From NCBI GenBank assembly GCA_958009055.1, contig OY253651.1, forward strand, positions 1,116,001 to 1,180,000: DNA of 64,000 nucleotides, written 5' to 3'. The translations under genes and the position numbers were made by a program. Source of the DNA: Choricystis sp. odSpoLacu1 (lineage: Eukaryota; Chlorophyta; Trebouxiophyceae). A model generated the notes under the pieces. The model did not search any database. It was not told where the DNA came from and saw only the letters and a list, made by a program, of their open reading frames with translations. Below, in pieces: positions 32,193 through 44,036 of this stretch. The first letter of the stretch is position 1; each line of letters starts with the position of its first letter.

Positions 32193-32553
32193 GGTGAGAA
32201 GGAAGGGCGTCTGTTTTTTGGACGTGCGGCTGTTTTGTTTTTGTTTTGTGTGTTTAGACGAAAAATAGTTTACACAGCGAACACAACATCGCACACACGA
32301 AGGCGTGGGGGTGCCGGTTTGGAACGACTCACAAAGGGTCTCGTGGTGTTGTTGTTTGTTTATTTTTGGCGAGGCGTGTGCAACACCCTCGACACTCAAA
32401 ACCCGCGGGGAAAACACAGAGGGGGGCACGCACGCCCCCATCTCCCCCTGGTGTGGTGGCCCCACCCCCACACACACCCGTCTCCCCAGCCTTGCGAAAG
32501 AGATCTTTATGCGCAAAGAACGCATCACTCGACAATCAAAAAGTGTCGCGCCA
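32193..32553. other. Intergenic spacer between two minus-strand genes
   Basis: 361 bp holding the promoter of the small orphan and the 3' end of the CBP60-like gene. T-rich stretch at 32205-32270. Nothing coding recognised. Confidence 0.35.
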
Positions 32554-34861
32554 TCATTCATTCCCACTCCGGGCCCGCGTGCACCGCGCCGCCTGCGGCA
32601 GCGGCGCTTCACTCTCCACGGGGGCCAACGCGCGCCCGCGCCCGCCACCACCGCCGCCACCGCCCGCCATCGCCGCCACCAGCCCACTCATGTGAGCCTC
32701 CAGCCCCGACGGCCGGGACTCGCCCACGGGGGCGCCGTAGCCGCCCGACCCGGGGGCCGCAGTCAGCCTGTCTGCCAGGAAGCGCAGCAGCGGCCCCGAC
32801 CGCTGCGCCCCCGTCAGCGGGGCGCCACAGTCCGCCTCGGGCGTGGGCCACGCATCCATCTTGGCCAGTTCGGAGGGCGAGAACTCGAGGGCGGAGAGTC
32901 CCGTGGACAGGAAGATGTCGTCCGCGGCCGAGACGACGGGGAAGGAGGGGACCAGCCGCGCCATGTCCCCCCCTGTGAGCGCCCGCCCCACCAGCGTCGA
33001 CAGGTGGGCTTGCAACGCGGCCGCGTTGACGCCGGCGCGGGTGGGGGTGAGGGTGGTGGCGGCCAGGGCAGCGCGCTTGGCGGGGGGGCGGGGACGCCGC
33101 CTCGAAGGGCGACGGCGGCACGGGGCCGCGCTTGGCGGCCGCGGCGCGCGCGGCGGCCGCGTCGGCCAGGGCACCGCCACCCAGGGCGGCGGCCAGGGTA
33201 GGCAGGGAGCCGCCGCCCCCCCGGCCGCCGGTGGTCGGGGGGGCGGGCAGGGTGGCGTCGCCGCCAGTGGCGACCGCGGTGGCCAGGTCGTCCGAATCGA
33301 CGCCCACCCACAGCGCCCACCCGGGGTGCCTCGGCACGCCCCACGCGGCGGCGGCGGCAGCAGCAGCAGCAGCAGCATCCGCGGCGCGTTTGGGGGGCAG
33401 CCGAGTCAGCGGGGGTGACGGTGACGGTGGCGTCACCGCCGTGGCCGCGCGACACGACGGCGGTCGGGCGCGCGACGTCGACGGCGCCGAGAGATGCCCC
33501 GTACGCGAGCCCGTCCCGTCCCTCTGCGTCCCGCCACCACACGCGGGCCACGGTGTCGCGCTCCACAGCGGCCGCCGCGTGGGCGGCGGCCGCGTCCCAC
33601 CCTTTGGTCAGCTTGAGCGCGCGTTTGAGCGCGTCGGTCAGGTCGGGGTTGCCAGCGGCCGCTGCCACGACGTCGCGAAACTCGCCGACCGTCGTCACGC
33701 CCGTGTACGGCACGTCCAGCGGGGGCAGCCCCGCCGCCGCGGCAGCAGCACTCACATCCGCCAGTTTGGCCACGGTCTGGGGGCCCACCGCGTTGAGCTT
33801 GGACACGTGGTCGGTGACGACAGGGACGTCGGCTTTGACGGCCGACCGCACGCGCGGCGTCGCCACAACAAACGGGTCTGACACCGCGATCGCGATGCCT
33901 TTGATGGGCGCCCCCGTCGTAGCGTGCACGGCGCGTGCCGCCAGCCTGAATGGCGGCTTCTGGCCGGAGAGCAACGATTCAGACGACCCGGTGACACACA
34001 CGTCGACGAGCGGGATGGACCCACCAGCGGCCGCCCTCACCAACGCCCCCCCGCCCACCGACCGCGCCATGGCCCGCCCCCCCGCCAGCAGCGGGTCGCC
34101 CGCCTTGTTGGTGGGGAGGGCGGTGGCGGCGACGGCGGCACCGTCGCCGCCGCGGCCGGCGGCGAGGAGAGCATCGTACGCGCGGCCGTCTAAAACCGTC
34201 AATTCGATCGCGAGGTCGCCCGCCGCGTCCGCCGGGTGGCGCGGCGGTGGCGGCAGGCCCGACGCTTCAGCCGCGGACAGGCTCGCCGCCGTCAGGGCGG
34301 AGGTCAGGCACGTGGCGAGCAAGGATGACCCGCCGCGCGACATCAACGTCGGCAAGTGCACCAGCTCCAACCGCGCGTCGCTGCCACACGCCGACCGCAG
34401 CGCGTCCCCCGCCAGACACTTGGGGGCCAGCGTGGTGGCGCACGCGCGGGCCGGGTTGTGGGCGCAGAGAACGCACCCAGGCTCGCGGCAGCCGACGTTG
34501 GCGCACGTGTGGGTGAAGGCGAGCGCCCAGTCCGGGGGGGCGGCCGCGGCCGCCGCAGCGGCCGCCGCCGCCTCATCCCACGCAGCGCCATAAGCAGCCG
34601 TCACGGTGGGGACGTCGGACGCCAGAGTGGTGGCCAGGGAGGGGGAGGAGGCGACGGCGACGGCCAGGGTGCGGGCGTAGGTCTGTGGGTGGGAGAGGGT
34701 GGGTTGCGAGGGGGAGCGAGAGCGGGTGTTGGCATGGTGGTCGAGGCAAAAAAAAAAAAGCGACTGCCCATCATCCGCGACCTCCCCTGCCCAAACAACG
34801 CGCTCACCAGCAACACGTCGCGCGGCACGGTGGCCAGCTCGGGCGGGGGGTCGGTGTCCAT
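32554..34861 (-). CDS. CBP60-like protein with Cys-rich motif (tentative)
   Basis: Exons 34808-34861 and 32554-34682; about 726 aa. An N-terminal region carries CANVGCREPGCVLCAHN followed by ACATTLAPKCLAGDALRSACG, a regular Cys pattern I do not know. A beta-rich part follows, then FRLAARAVHATTGAPIKG, VSDPFVVATPRVRSA, VTDHVSKLNAVGPQTVAKL and VTTVGEFRDVV. The order (FRLxA strand, short-acidic/basic segment, D.V.KL..IG helix, then a ..TV.+F.. helical repeat) resembles the core of plant CALMODULIN-BINDING PROTEIN 60. That is a resemblance of layout, not a proven homology. The frame closes only with one base removed from each of two G runs: G6 at 33392-33397 and G7 at 33082-33088 (plus strand). 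The C-terminal part (LSTLVGRALTGGDMARLVPS onward) looks folded. It diverges from the dehydratase gene. Confidence 0.45.
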
Positions 34862-35154
34862 TTGGAAGAGAAGAAGAATGTAGGGGCGGGGACCAAACTG
34901 CACTCGGCACGCGCGCAAAAGGAGGCGAAGCCGGCCGTCGCCCCCGGATGTGGGGAGGAGAGGGAGGAACTCGGCGCGCGAGCTCGGCTGCGCGAGCCAA
35001 CTGTGTGTGTGGGAGGTGGTGTGCAGAGTGAAAGGAGAGGGAGAAGTAAGTGCGAGTTTGTTTTTTTTTGGGGGGGGCCTTTCTCGGCCCGGTCGCGTAG
35101 GTTCGTTTCACTTCGAGCCCTAGAAAGCCTTAGAAAAAAAACAAATAAGCGACC
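34862..35154. promoter_or_regulatory. Shared divergent 5' region, CBP60-like / HACD
   Basis: 293 bp between divergent start codons, with a T10 tract near 35059 and an A8 tract near 35133. No known element identified. Confidence 0.4.
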
Positions 35155-36008
35155 ATGGCGGCCACCTACCTTTCCGTCTACAACCTGGTACAAGCGAGCG
35201 GATGGTCCGCTGCCTTGTCCCTTTCCGCCAGGGCTGCGGCGGGCGGGGGCAGCGTGTACGAGGCCGCGGCGCCGGTCGTGCGTGAGTGTTGAATTGGTTG
35301 GGGGTGGGGGATCGGGGAAAAAATGGCAACGCAACCGCCAACCTCACACTCCCACACACACACAACACACACAACACACAGGCGCCTGCCAGGGCGCCGC
35401 CCTGCTGGAGACAGCGCACGTCCTCACCGGCCTCGTCCGCGGCTCCGCGCCGCTCGCGTTGCTGCAATGGTTTGGGCGGTCCAACGTCCTGTTCCTGATC
35501 CTGGGGGCGGTGCCAGAGGTAAGGGGATGGTGGCTCCTTGTGTTTTGGATCGAGGGAGAGAGAGAAAGGGAGAAAGAGACGACGGTGGGGTGATCACCAC
35601 ACAACCCAACCTTCCCTCTCCCCCACACAACAGGTCCAGTCCCACCCGTCCGTCCTGCCCCTCTTCCTGTCCTGGGCCGCCGCCGACATCGTGCGCTATG
35701 CTTGGTACGCGGCAGGAGAGCGGGCCCCCCATTGGCTCACCTGGCTGCGCTACACCGCCTTCATCCCGCTCTACCCGCTCGGCATCTTTGGCGGGGAGAT
35801 GCCCATCATCGCGGCCGCCATCCCCTGGATTGCGAAACGGGGCCTGTGGAGCATTTCCATGCCTAATGCATGGAATGTTGCATTGTCGTACGCGTCCTTC
35901 TGCCGCCTGGGCCTGTACGTCCTGCTGCCCGCCGCGTTTGTGCACCTGTATGGCACCCTGCTTTCCGCGAGGCGGCGCAAGCTGGGTGGAGGTCGGAAAC
36001 GCGAGTGA
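35155..36008 (+). CDS. PAS2: Very-long-chain 3-hydroxyacyl-CoA dehydratase (PAS2/HACD/PHS1)
   Basis: ER membrane enzyme for the third step of very-long-chain fatty acid elongation. Exons 35155-35281, 35382-35518 and 35634-36008; 212 aa, normal for the family. The middle donor is GTAAGG. Motifs: YLSVYNLVQASGWS at the N-terminus; ALLETAHVLTGLVRG; SNVLFLILG; LFLSWAAADIVRYAWY; and WLRYTAFIPLYPLGIFGGE. The protein is hydrophobic throughout, consistent with six membrane helices, and ends in a basic tail (ARRRKLGGGRKRE) that may act in ER retention. The catalytic Tyr and Glu (yeast 149 and 156) fall in LYPLGIFGGE, but they are eight residues apart rather than seven. Confidence 0.9.
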
Positions 36009-36225
36009 AGGGAGTGTGGCGGGTAGAGTGAAAGAGAGACTTGATTTATTTTCACCTTTTTTTTTGTTTTTTCAACGATCTACACATGGAAAACTTGAAA
36101 AGCAAAAGAAAAAAACGTGCATCAAACTCTAAACGTGCTGTGTGGTACAAGGCAACATAAAAAACGGCGCGGCGGAAAAAAGTGTCATCATCGCCACTTT
36201 ATTTTCATTTTCCCTTCTCTCAACT

Positions 36226-37231
36226 TCACTGCACCTCGATCTTCTTCACCGCCGGCTTCTCCTCCACCGCCGCGCTGGTCACGCGCACCGTCAGCACGCC
36301 ATCTTTGAGCGTGCTCGTGATGCCGTCGATGTCGGCGGTGGGGGGCAGCGCGAAGCGGCGCAGGAACGAGGCGGCGCGCTCGACGCGCACCGCGCGCAGA
36401 GCGAGGGTGGTGGCTTCTTCCTCACCCTCCTCCTCCTGCTTCTCGCCGCCCTCCTTGTCCTGCTTCGCCTCCTGCACCTCGGCGCGCGACCCGGCGATCG
36501 TCAGCACGCGGTCGTCGGCGTCCACCTCCACGCTCAGGCCGTCCCGCGGCACGCCGGGGACGTCGATGGTCAGCGTGAGGGTGGCGTCGGCGTCCACCTT
36601 GATGTCGGCCGCGCCCAGGGTGTGGGGGGTGAGGGACGGCAGGGAGGCGGCCGCGCGCGGCGTGCGCGGCGCGGGGGCCAGGGCTTCCCGGCCAAAGGGG
36701 TCGGTCGCCCAGGAGGGGGCGAAGAAGGCGCGCGACATGGCTTCCAGTTCCTGTGTGGTTGGGTGGGTGGGTGTGGTGTGGGGACGTGAGTGTTCCGTCG
36801 ACGTCGAAAAAAAACGCCGCGACGCGCGCGCGCCCCCCCTCTCTCCTCTCCTCCCAAACCCGGTCCTCCCGCTCGCCTCCACTCCCGCCACACTGTGTCA
36901 ACACGCTGTCCGACATCGGCACGGGGCGGGGATGGAGTGTGTGTGCGAAAAAGAGCCGGCGATTGGAAGCCTCTAGAACGCACCGGCGCATGCAATCTCA
37001 CCACACCCGCCGCGCCCGGAAACCCCGCTGTGCGAGGTTTTCCGACGTCGAACTCACCTTGTCAAGCTCCTCAAACAGCGTGGTAGCCCGACCGCCCACG
37101 CGGGTGGGGGGGGCGGTGCGGAAGGAGGACGGCACCATGTCGCCCGACGACGCGGCGCGGCGCGCGGAGGCCGCGGCGCGGCGGGAGGCGGGGGCGGCGA
37201 GGTGGGCGGCGGTGTGAAGGGTGCGCTGCAT
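36226..37231 (-). CDS. Organellar small heat-shock protein (HSP20/alpha-crystallin)
   Basis: ATP-independent holdase chaperone. Exons 37058-37231 and 36226-36750, phase 0; 232 aa. The first exon is a presequence (MQRTLHTAAHLAAPASRRAA), so the mature protein goes to a mitochondrion or plastid. The alpha-crystallin domain runs from about residue 100: ADIKVDADATLTLTIDVPGV; LSVEVDADDRVLTIAGSR; then an acidic insertion (KQDKEGGEKQEEEGEEEATT); then RVERAASFLRRFALPP and STLKDGVLTVRV. The tail has PAVKKIEV, matching the conserved C-terminal I-x-I/V anchor. The charged insertion lies at the position of the beta5-6 dimerisation loop and is longer than usual. Confidence 0.9.
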
Positions 37232-37576
37232 GGTGGGCGTGGGTTTGTGTGTGCGGGTGGGGGTGGGTGGGTGGGTGGGCTGGGTGGGAAAAAAAAAACT
37301 GCGTTGAAAAGTGAGCGATTTTTCTGTTGTTTTCGTTTTTAAACACGCAAAAGAAGCGTCTCGAAGTTTCGTGAGCCTTCTCTCTGGGGCTCAACCAAAT
37401 CAACCAGCACCAAGGCGTTGCGCAGCGTGGTGGTGGCTGCAGCGTGGGGTGGCCGGGAGAAGGACTGAGGCAACCACCGGTCGGAAGCCAAGCATAGGGC
37501 GCACTCCTCCGTCTCGAGGCCTCGCTGTCGGAGAAGGTACCATCCCGCGCTCGCTTCTCTCCCTCCCTCCCCCTCC
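37232..37576. promoter_or_regulatory. Divergent 5' region, HSP20 / FANCL
   Basis: 345 bp between divergent ATG codons. A heat-shock-element-like cluster would be expected; I see GAAG/TTTC pieces near 37350-37385 (AGAAGCGTCTCGAAGTTTCG), which contain two or three loosely spaced nGAAn blocks but not a perfect array. Confidence 0.35.
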
Positions 37577-38805
37577 ATGCACCACGCCCCCTTCTCCGTC
37601 GTCCCCCTGGACGCCGCCGGCACGTCGTGGGAAGGGTACACGCGGTCCGGGGACTGGCTGCGCCTGGACCGCGTGCCGCCGTCGGGGGCGGACGCGTCCA
37701 ACCTGGCGGGGGCGCGCCTGGCGGTGGGGCCAGGGCTGCAGCGCGCGCTGCAGGTGAGGAATTGGGAGGAGATGAGGGGGGGAGAGAGGGCGGGAGGCGC
37801 ACCCACACCAACGCATCACTCGCACTTGAATACTCCCAGCACCGCCACGACGCCGTCGCCGCCCGCCTGCGCACCTCGGCCACCGCGTCCGACTTTTTCG
37901 ACGAGCTGGCGTCTCTGCTGGCGGACGGCGCGCCCAGTGCGTCGGCGCCGGCGCCCGCGCCGCTCGCGTCCGCGCGCCGCGTGGCAGCCGTCCTGGCCTC
38001 CCTGCCCGACGCCTGGCTGGCCCGCGTGACGTGCATGTCAGATGATGGCGCTAGACTCACAGTGGCGGTGCCAGACAGTGGGGCGGGCAAGGACCGAGGC
38101 GTCATACTGACGCTGCCCCCTGCTTGGCCAGCTGCGCCGCCCGCAGTCGGCGGGGACGCGCCCTCGCTGCCGTCTCGGTGTGTGTGGCGCCCAGGCACCA
38201 CCCTGGGTGCCGTGCTGGACGGCGTGGCGGCCGCGTTCGAGGCGGGGGCGCCTGTCGCCCGACTCCTCGCGGACATCGACGCGCACTGCCGCGTGCTGGA
38301 CCCACCCCTGCCCCCCCCCGCGGCCGCCACGTGGAGGCGGCTGGCGTTGGCCGGGGTCAAGGCCAGCGTGGAGGCCGCGTTTGACGCGGCGGCGGGAGCG
38401 GAGGCTGCGCCAGAGCTCGCGTTTTTGGGCCCCCCAGCCGCGGTCGACGGGCCGCGCGCGACCGCCGCAACAGCGTCCTGGCACCCCCACCTGGGCGGCA
38501 CAGCCGCCCTGGAAGCGTTGCTGGGGGTGGGGCTGGAGCGGCGGGGGGTGGGTGGAGGCACCGACGCCACCACCCCCACCGCCACCACCGACGCAGAGTG
38601 CGCCGTCTGCTACGCCTACCGCTTGGATGGCGGCCCTCCCCCCTCCATCGCCTGCGCCAACGCGCGCTGCGGACGCCCCTTTCATGCCGCCTGCCTGCGC
38701 GGCTGGCTGCTCCAGACGGCGGGGGAGGGTGGGGGCGGTGGCGGCGGCGCGCTGCATGGCGACTGCCCCTACTGTGGCGACGGCATCACGCTGGATGAGG
38801 GATGA
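37577..38805 (+). CDS. FANCL: FANCL, Fanconi anaemia E3 ubiquitin ligase
   Basis: Monoubiquitinates FANCD2/FANCI during interstrand-crosslink repair. Exons 37577-37753 and 37840-38805, phase 0; 380 aa, close to human (375). The middle region contains the WD/DRWD-type part (ALASLPDAWLARVTCMSDDG, VILTLPPAWPAAPP). The C-terminus is the atypical RING: ECAVCYAYRLDGGPPPSIAC (first Cys about 313), CGRPFHAACLRGWLL and LHGDCPYCGDGI. CYAYRL followed by the C-x2-FHxxCLxxWL zinc ligands is specific to FANCL. A glycine-rich insert sits inside the RING between the two ligand blocks. All metal ligands are kept, so it should be active. Confidence 0.92.
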
Positions 38806-38996
38806 AACAGTGTGTGCTGTGTGGTTTTGGTGGCTGCAGCAGGCTGTGGTGTAAAACTGTCGGCAAAAAAACGAAACCGAAAGCAAATAAACACAACTTT
38901 CTCCCTTGTCTGCTTTCCCCCGCGCGGGTGTTGTGGAGTCAAGCTCAGACCAGCTGTGCTCGCTCCCACACACACGCCACGCCGCCCACACACCGC

Positions 38997-41900
38997 ATGG
39001 ACGGCACCCCGCACCACGTGCCGCCGCTCGCGCGCATGCGCGCCGCGTCGCCGCGCGCGGCCGCCGCGTCGCCCGACGCGCTGCGCGCGCTGACGTCCGA
39101 CCTGGCGCGGCGAGCTGGGTCGCGCCCATCTGACGCGGGGGACGACGAGGGCGTGGAGCTGGACGCGCTGTGCGCGGTGCTGCGAGCGCTGCATGGCGCC
39201 GGTGCGTTGGTTTTTATTGAGAGGGGGGGGCGAAAAACCGTGCGCGCCAGTCTCGCCAACGCTGCCCACCGTGCCCGGTGGTGACGGCATGCTTGCTTGT
39301 GAACCAACGAGGGGAGCGTTAGCGTGGGAGGCAAGCAGGGCGAACCGATGGCGACTGCTTGGCGCGCCAATTCACGACCCCCTCCCCTTCCTCCCCAGTC
39401 GAAACCGAGCCCCACGCCGTGGCCGCCGGCCTGCTGCGCCCCCCTATGGACGCAGGAGCCGCACTGGTGCCTGCTCTGGTAGCCGACCCGACCGCCGCGG
39501 CGGGCGCGCCCACCGCGCCGCTCGTTGCGGCACTCCTTGCCCTGCTGCCCTCCCTCCCTGGCGGCGGCCTGCTGCCCCGTGGCCTGCGCCACAAACTTCT
39601 GATGGCGGCCGCGGTGGCGGGGGCCGCCACCCGGCAGTATGTGACGCTGCTGGTGCTGGAGCGGCTGCCCCCGTGCCGACGCGCGGCAGTGGGCGACGTT
39701 GCCAGACTCCTCCAAAAGCTGGCTTCCCGCAAAGCCGCCCCCGTGGCCTCCCTGGCGGCCGCGGTGGCGGGACCACTGCTGGTGCCGGGGTCGAGAAGCG
39801 GCGGCACCGCTGCACATGATGCCGCGTCGCGCGACGCCGCGTCGCGCGGCGCGGCGCTCGTTGAGCTGTTCGTCCGCCGCCACGACTACCTGTTTGTGCA
39901 CCCCCCTCCCTCCGCCCTGGACGGGGCGGCGGGGTCGGGGCCGTCTCCGATCACGGCGGCAGGACGGGAGCCGGCCAGCCTGCCGCCCGCCGCGGCGTGG
40001 GCGGCAGCCGTCGCGGCGGCGGCAGGCGGGCGGAGTGGCGACGGCGGCAGCACAGCCAGCACCCCCATCGCCGCCCGCCCCCGCCGGCGCATGGTGTCCA
40101 TGACCCACACCCTGCCGGGGGAGGCGGGCGTCGCGTCCGCCCGGGCGGCTGCGTTGGCCGCCGCGTCGCGAGCGGCGCGCGAGCGCGCGGCCGCGCGCGA
40201 ACACACGCTGCGCGGCGCGGCGGCCGCCCTGGACGCGGCGGCGGCGGCCCTGGGGTTGAGCGTGGATGAGCCGACGGCGCATGGCGTCGACGACGACGAG
40301 TGGGCGCCGGTGCGCAGAGACGGGGGCGGCGCGAGCGCGCCGCCGCGCCGCTTCTCTGGCGACGCCTCCACAGCCGACTCGCCGTGCGCCCCCCCGCTCG
40401 TCGCCCTGCCGGCCGCACCCCCCATGCAGCGACCGTGGCGGCCGCCGGGCACCAACTCCTACACCGAGCGCCCCGGCGCGCGCGACGGCGGCACGGGCGG
40501 ACCGCGGCGCACGCGCCCTTCGTCCGCAGCCAGCGACGATGGCGATGACACGTGGCGTGTGCTGCTGGATGGCGACCGTGGTGCCGCCGCAGACGACGAG
40601 GACGGGTGGTGCCCCATCGCCAGCAGCGCGGGAGTCACGCCGCGGGCAGGCGTCGCGGCCGCGCTTGCGGCCGCTGCAGACGGCGCGCGCACGCCGCCGC
40701 CTGCCGCACACACGCCGTCCGCGCTGCAGACGCAGGCGGTGTCTCTGTTTGCGAGGGCGGCGGCGGCGTTGGGACCGGGGGGAGCGGCAGCAGGGCCACC
40801 GCCGCCGCGCGGGGCCGCCCTGCCGCCTCAAGTACACGGCGCCGCCGCCCAGCCTCCGCTCGCGGTGTCGCTGCCTCCACCTGTGCGGGTGCCGCGTTTG
40901 GCCACCGGGCGCGAGGCCGGGGTCCCCGCGTCCGCGCTGACCGCGCACGCGTCGCGGCTCGCGTCGCTGGCGGCTGCCGCCGCGGCGCACGTGTCGACGC
41001 GCGCTGCTGCCGCCGACGCCGCCGCCATACCCCCCACGCCCGCGCCCGGGGCCGACCCGGCGGCCGGGGCGGCAGACGTGTTCGCGCTGCCCGCCACGCC
41101 GGCGGCTGCGGCGGGGGCTGTGTCCACGCCCACCGGTGGCGAGGCATGGGGGGGCGGCACGCCCGCCGGCTGGCCCGCCGCCGGGGGCGCCACCCCGTCT
41201 GCGGGCGCTGCCGGCTGGCCCGCCACGACGCCGGGTGCCGCGGGCTGGCCCGCCACCACGCCAACCGCCGCCACCGCTGGGACACCTTCAGCCACAGCGG
41301 CGCCACCCTCCCCCGGCGGCGGCCTGACACTTGCCTTCGACCCCGCCTTGCGCACACTGTCCACGCTGCCCGCTGGCACGACGGCCGCCCCCGAGGGCCG
41401 CGTCCTGGTGCGCCTGCCGGCGGGCGTGGGGCTCGAGACGCTGCTGGAGCTGGGGTCTGCGCTGCCGGGGGGGTGGCGACGACGACGACGACGCCCCAGC
41501 TCGCGCGCCCACCGCCACCACCACCGAAGGCGTCGTGCTGGATGAAGCCGCCGCCGCCCGCCTGGCCACACATTTGCTGGCTCAAGCGTCGGCGGGGGCG
41601 GCCAAGGCGGGCGGGAAAGCGAGCACGACTGCGCCGCCGCCACCGCCGCCCCCGCCACCGCCCCCTCCCACAGCGCGCCGTGCGACGGCGCCTCCGCCGC
41701 CACCGCCGCCGCCGCCGCCCAAAGCGGGCGGGCGGACGACGGCACCGCCGCCTCCGCCGCCACCGCCCAAGAAGGGGGGGCGCGCGACTGCCCCGCCGCC
41801 GCCGCCACCGCCACCGCCCCCCGGCCGCGCGGGCGGCCGGGGTGGGCCGCCCCCACCGCCGCCGCCACCGCCGCCCCCAGGTCGGTCCACGGCGGCCGCG

Positions 41901-43799
41901 CCCGCGCCGCCTCCACCGCCAGGGCAGGCGGGGCCGCCAAAGCGCAAGCTCAAGGCACTGCACTGGGACAAGCTGAGGGGCGCCCCAGCCGTCGGCACCG
42001 TGTGGTCGGCTGCTGCCGCCCGCCCCGCCCTCCCCGTCCAGCTGGACATGGATGCGTTGGAGTCTTTGTTCAAAGTGGTGGAAGCCAAGGCGGCTGCCAA
42101 GGCCGCGGCAGGCGGTGGTAGTGGGGAGACGGTGAAGAGGGTCGAACTGATCGAGCACAGGCGCGCGCACAACATCTGCATCGAGCTGGCTGGGATTCGG
42201 CTTCCGTTTGCGTCCATCAAGACGGCTCTGACGACCATGGAGTGTGACAACCTGAGTCCTGAGCAACTGACCGCTCTCGGCCGCGCAGTCCCTGAAGAAT
42301 CTGAGCGCCGCGCGGTCGCCTCCTACCTCGCCGGCGACCACCCCCGCCACAAGGGTGTGTCCGACCCCGCCCTCCTGGGCACCGTGGAACGCTACTTTGC
42401 TGAAGTCATGGACATCCCGCGGCTGGGCCCGCGGATTGCTGCCGTCGCGTTTGCGCGTGGGTTTGACGCCACCGCCTCCCGCGCCGCCTCCCAGCTGGCG
42501 CTGTTGGCGGATGGGGCGGCTGCTTTAACATCCACCCCCTCCTTTGACGACCTGCTGGCGGCGGTGCTGGCCCTGGGCAACGCGCTCAACGCGGGCACCC
42601 ATCGCGGCGGCGCGGCGGGGTTCCGGCTCGACACCCTGCTCAAGCTGGCCGACGTCAAGGGCGCCGACCGCAAGACCAGCCTGCTGCACTTTGTGCTGGG
42701 CCAGATGGTGGCGGCAGAAGACAAGAAGAAGAAGGAGGAGGAGAAAGAGGATGGTGGCAGCGACGCCCCCACCACCCCCACCACACCTGCCCGCTCCTCC
42801 GTGCGCACCCTGTCCTCCGACATGGCGGTCGTCAAGGCGGCCGCCCAGGTGCAGGTAGGCGCCGTCAAAGCGTTGATCAGTGAGGCGAAAGCCGGGCTGG
42901 CTGCTGTCGACGCGGAGTTGGTTCTAGCTACTGAGGCCTCAGCTGCAGCCGACGACGCGGCCAACGACGACCGGTCGGCCGCCACAGCCGCCGCCCACCG
43001 AGCGTTTGCGGACGCCATGGCCGGGTTTGCGACGCGGGCGAGGGGCGCGTTGGCGGGGCTGGACGCAGGTGCAGAGGCTGCGTTTGCCGCCCTCGAAAAA
43101 GGGTCCCACTACCTGGGCGAACCCCACGACGCTGCCGACCCCATCCGCACGTTGCGCGTCGTCGCCTCCTTCCTGGGCCTGCTGGACCGGGCTCATGGTG
43201 AGCTGGCGAAGGCGGCGGCGGTGGAAGCGGCGCGCGAGGTGCGGGAGGCAAAGCGCGCGGAGCTGGAGAGGCGGGTGCGGGACGCCAGCGACAAGAGTGA
43301 GGCGGTGGATGGTGGTGGCGCCAAGAGTGGTGCCAAGGCGAGGGAGGCCAAGGCGGCGCTGTCGCCTGGTGGCGAGGCGTCGAGTGTCGACGTGTCACCG
43401 CCTGCGGGCGATGAGAGTGCGACTCCTGCCGTGGCCGACGCAGCGCCGCCGGCAGACGAAGAGGCCGCCACTCCTACCGTGGCCGACACCCTGCAGCCGG
43501 CAGGTGAGGAGGCCGCGACGCCTGCTGCGGCTGACACGCCGGCGTCGCCGGCGGGCAACGAGGCCGCGCCGCCGTCGCCGCCACCCGCTGTGGCCGACGC
43601 GCCGCCCCCAGAAGACGCGCCCACGCCAGCGGCACCCGCGCCTCCTCCGCCGCCGCCGCCAGCCAAGCCTGCGTCCGCGGCATCCACCCCGATCGTGGTG
43701 CGCGCGTCGGCGGCCGCGAGCGGGCGCGTGTTTGCGCCGCCACCGCCGCCGCCGCCGCTGCCACCGAAGGGGGGGGGGTTGAGGGGCAGAGTTTGTTGA
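38997..43799 (+). CDS. Formin with RhoGAP-like N-terminus, FH1 and FH2
   Basis: Actin nucleator and elongator. Exons 38997-39201 and 39399-43799; about 1534 aa. N-terminal part: EPHAVAAGLLR, LLVLERLPPCRRAAVGDVARL, SLAAAVAGPLLVP and ALVELFVRRHDYLF follow the later helices of a RhoGAP domain, but the arginine-finger segment is missing. A long disordered Ala/Pro region leads to FH1, with five poly-Pro blocks (41636-41925). FH2 begins KRKLKALHWDKLRG and contains RRAHNICIELAGIRLP, LGNALNAGTHRGGAAGFRLD and KLADVKGADRKTSLLHFVL. The C-terminal tail repeats EEAATPxxADT-like units and ends with another poly-Pro block. The frame shifts by one at the G7 run 41467-41473, just before FH1; dropping one G restores it. 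RhoGAP-FH2 formins are known from non-seed plants (class III). Confidence 0.85.
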
Positions 43800-44036
43800 T
43801 TTTGTCGGCCCAGAGACCAGCACACAGATTTTTGAGAGGGTAGAGTGGGTGTGTTCGGGTGTGTGAAACAGAACTTCGAGGAGGTTCCCCTCTTCACACA
43901 ATCGGAGCACCTGTTTGTTCTGCGGGGGCGCCCCTCTCTCCTGTTCTACGCGCATCCCTACGCGGCCCTCATCCGTGTGCTTGTGCTGGTGCACTGGGTC
44001 TTGTTTGGGCGCTGCGCCCGGCCGCCTCCACCCACA

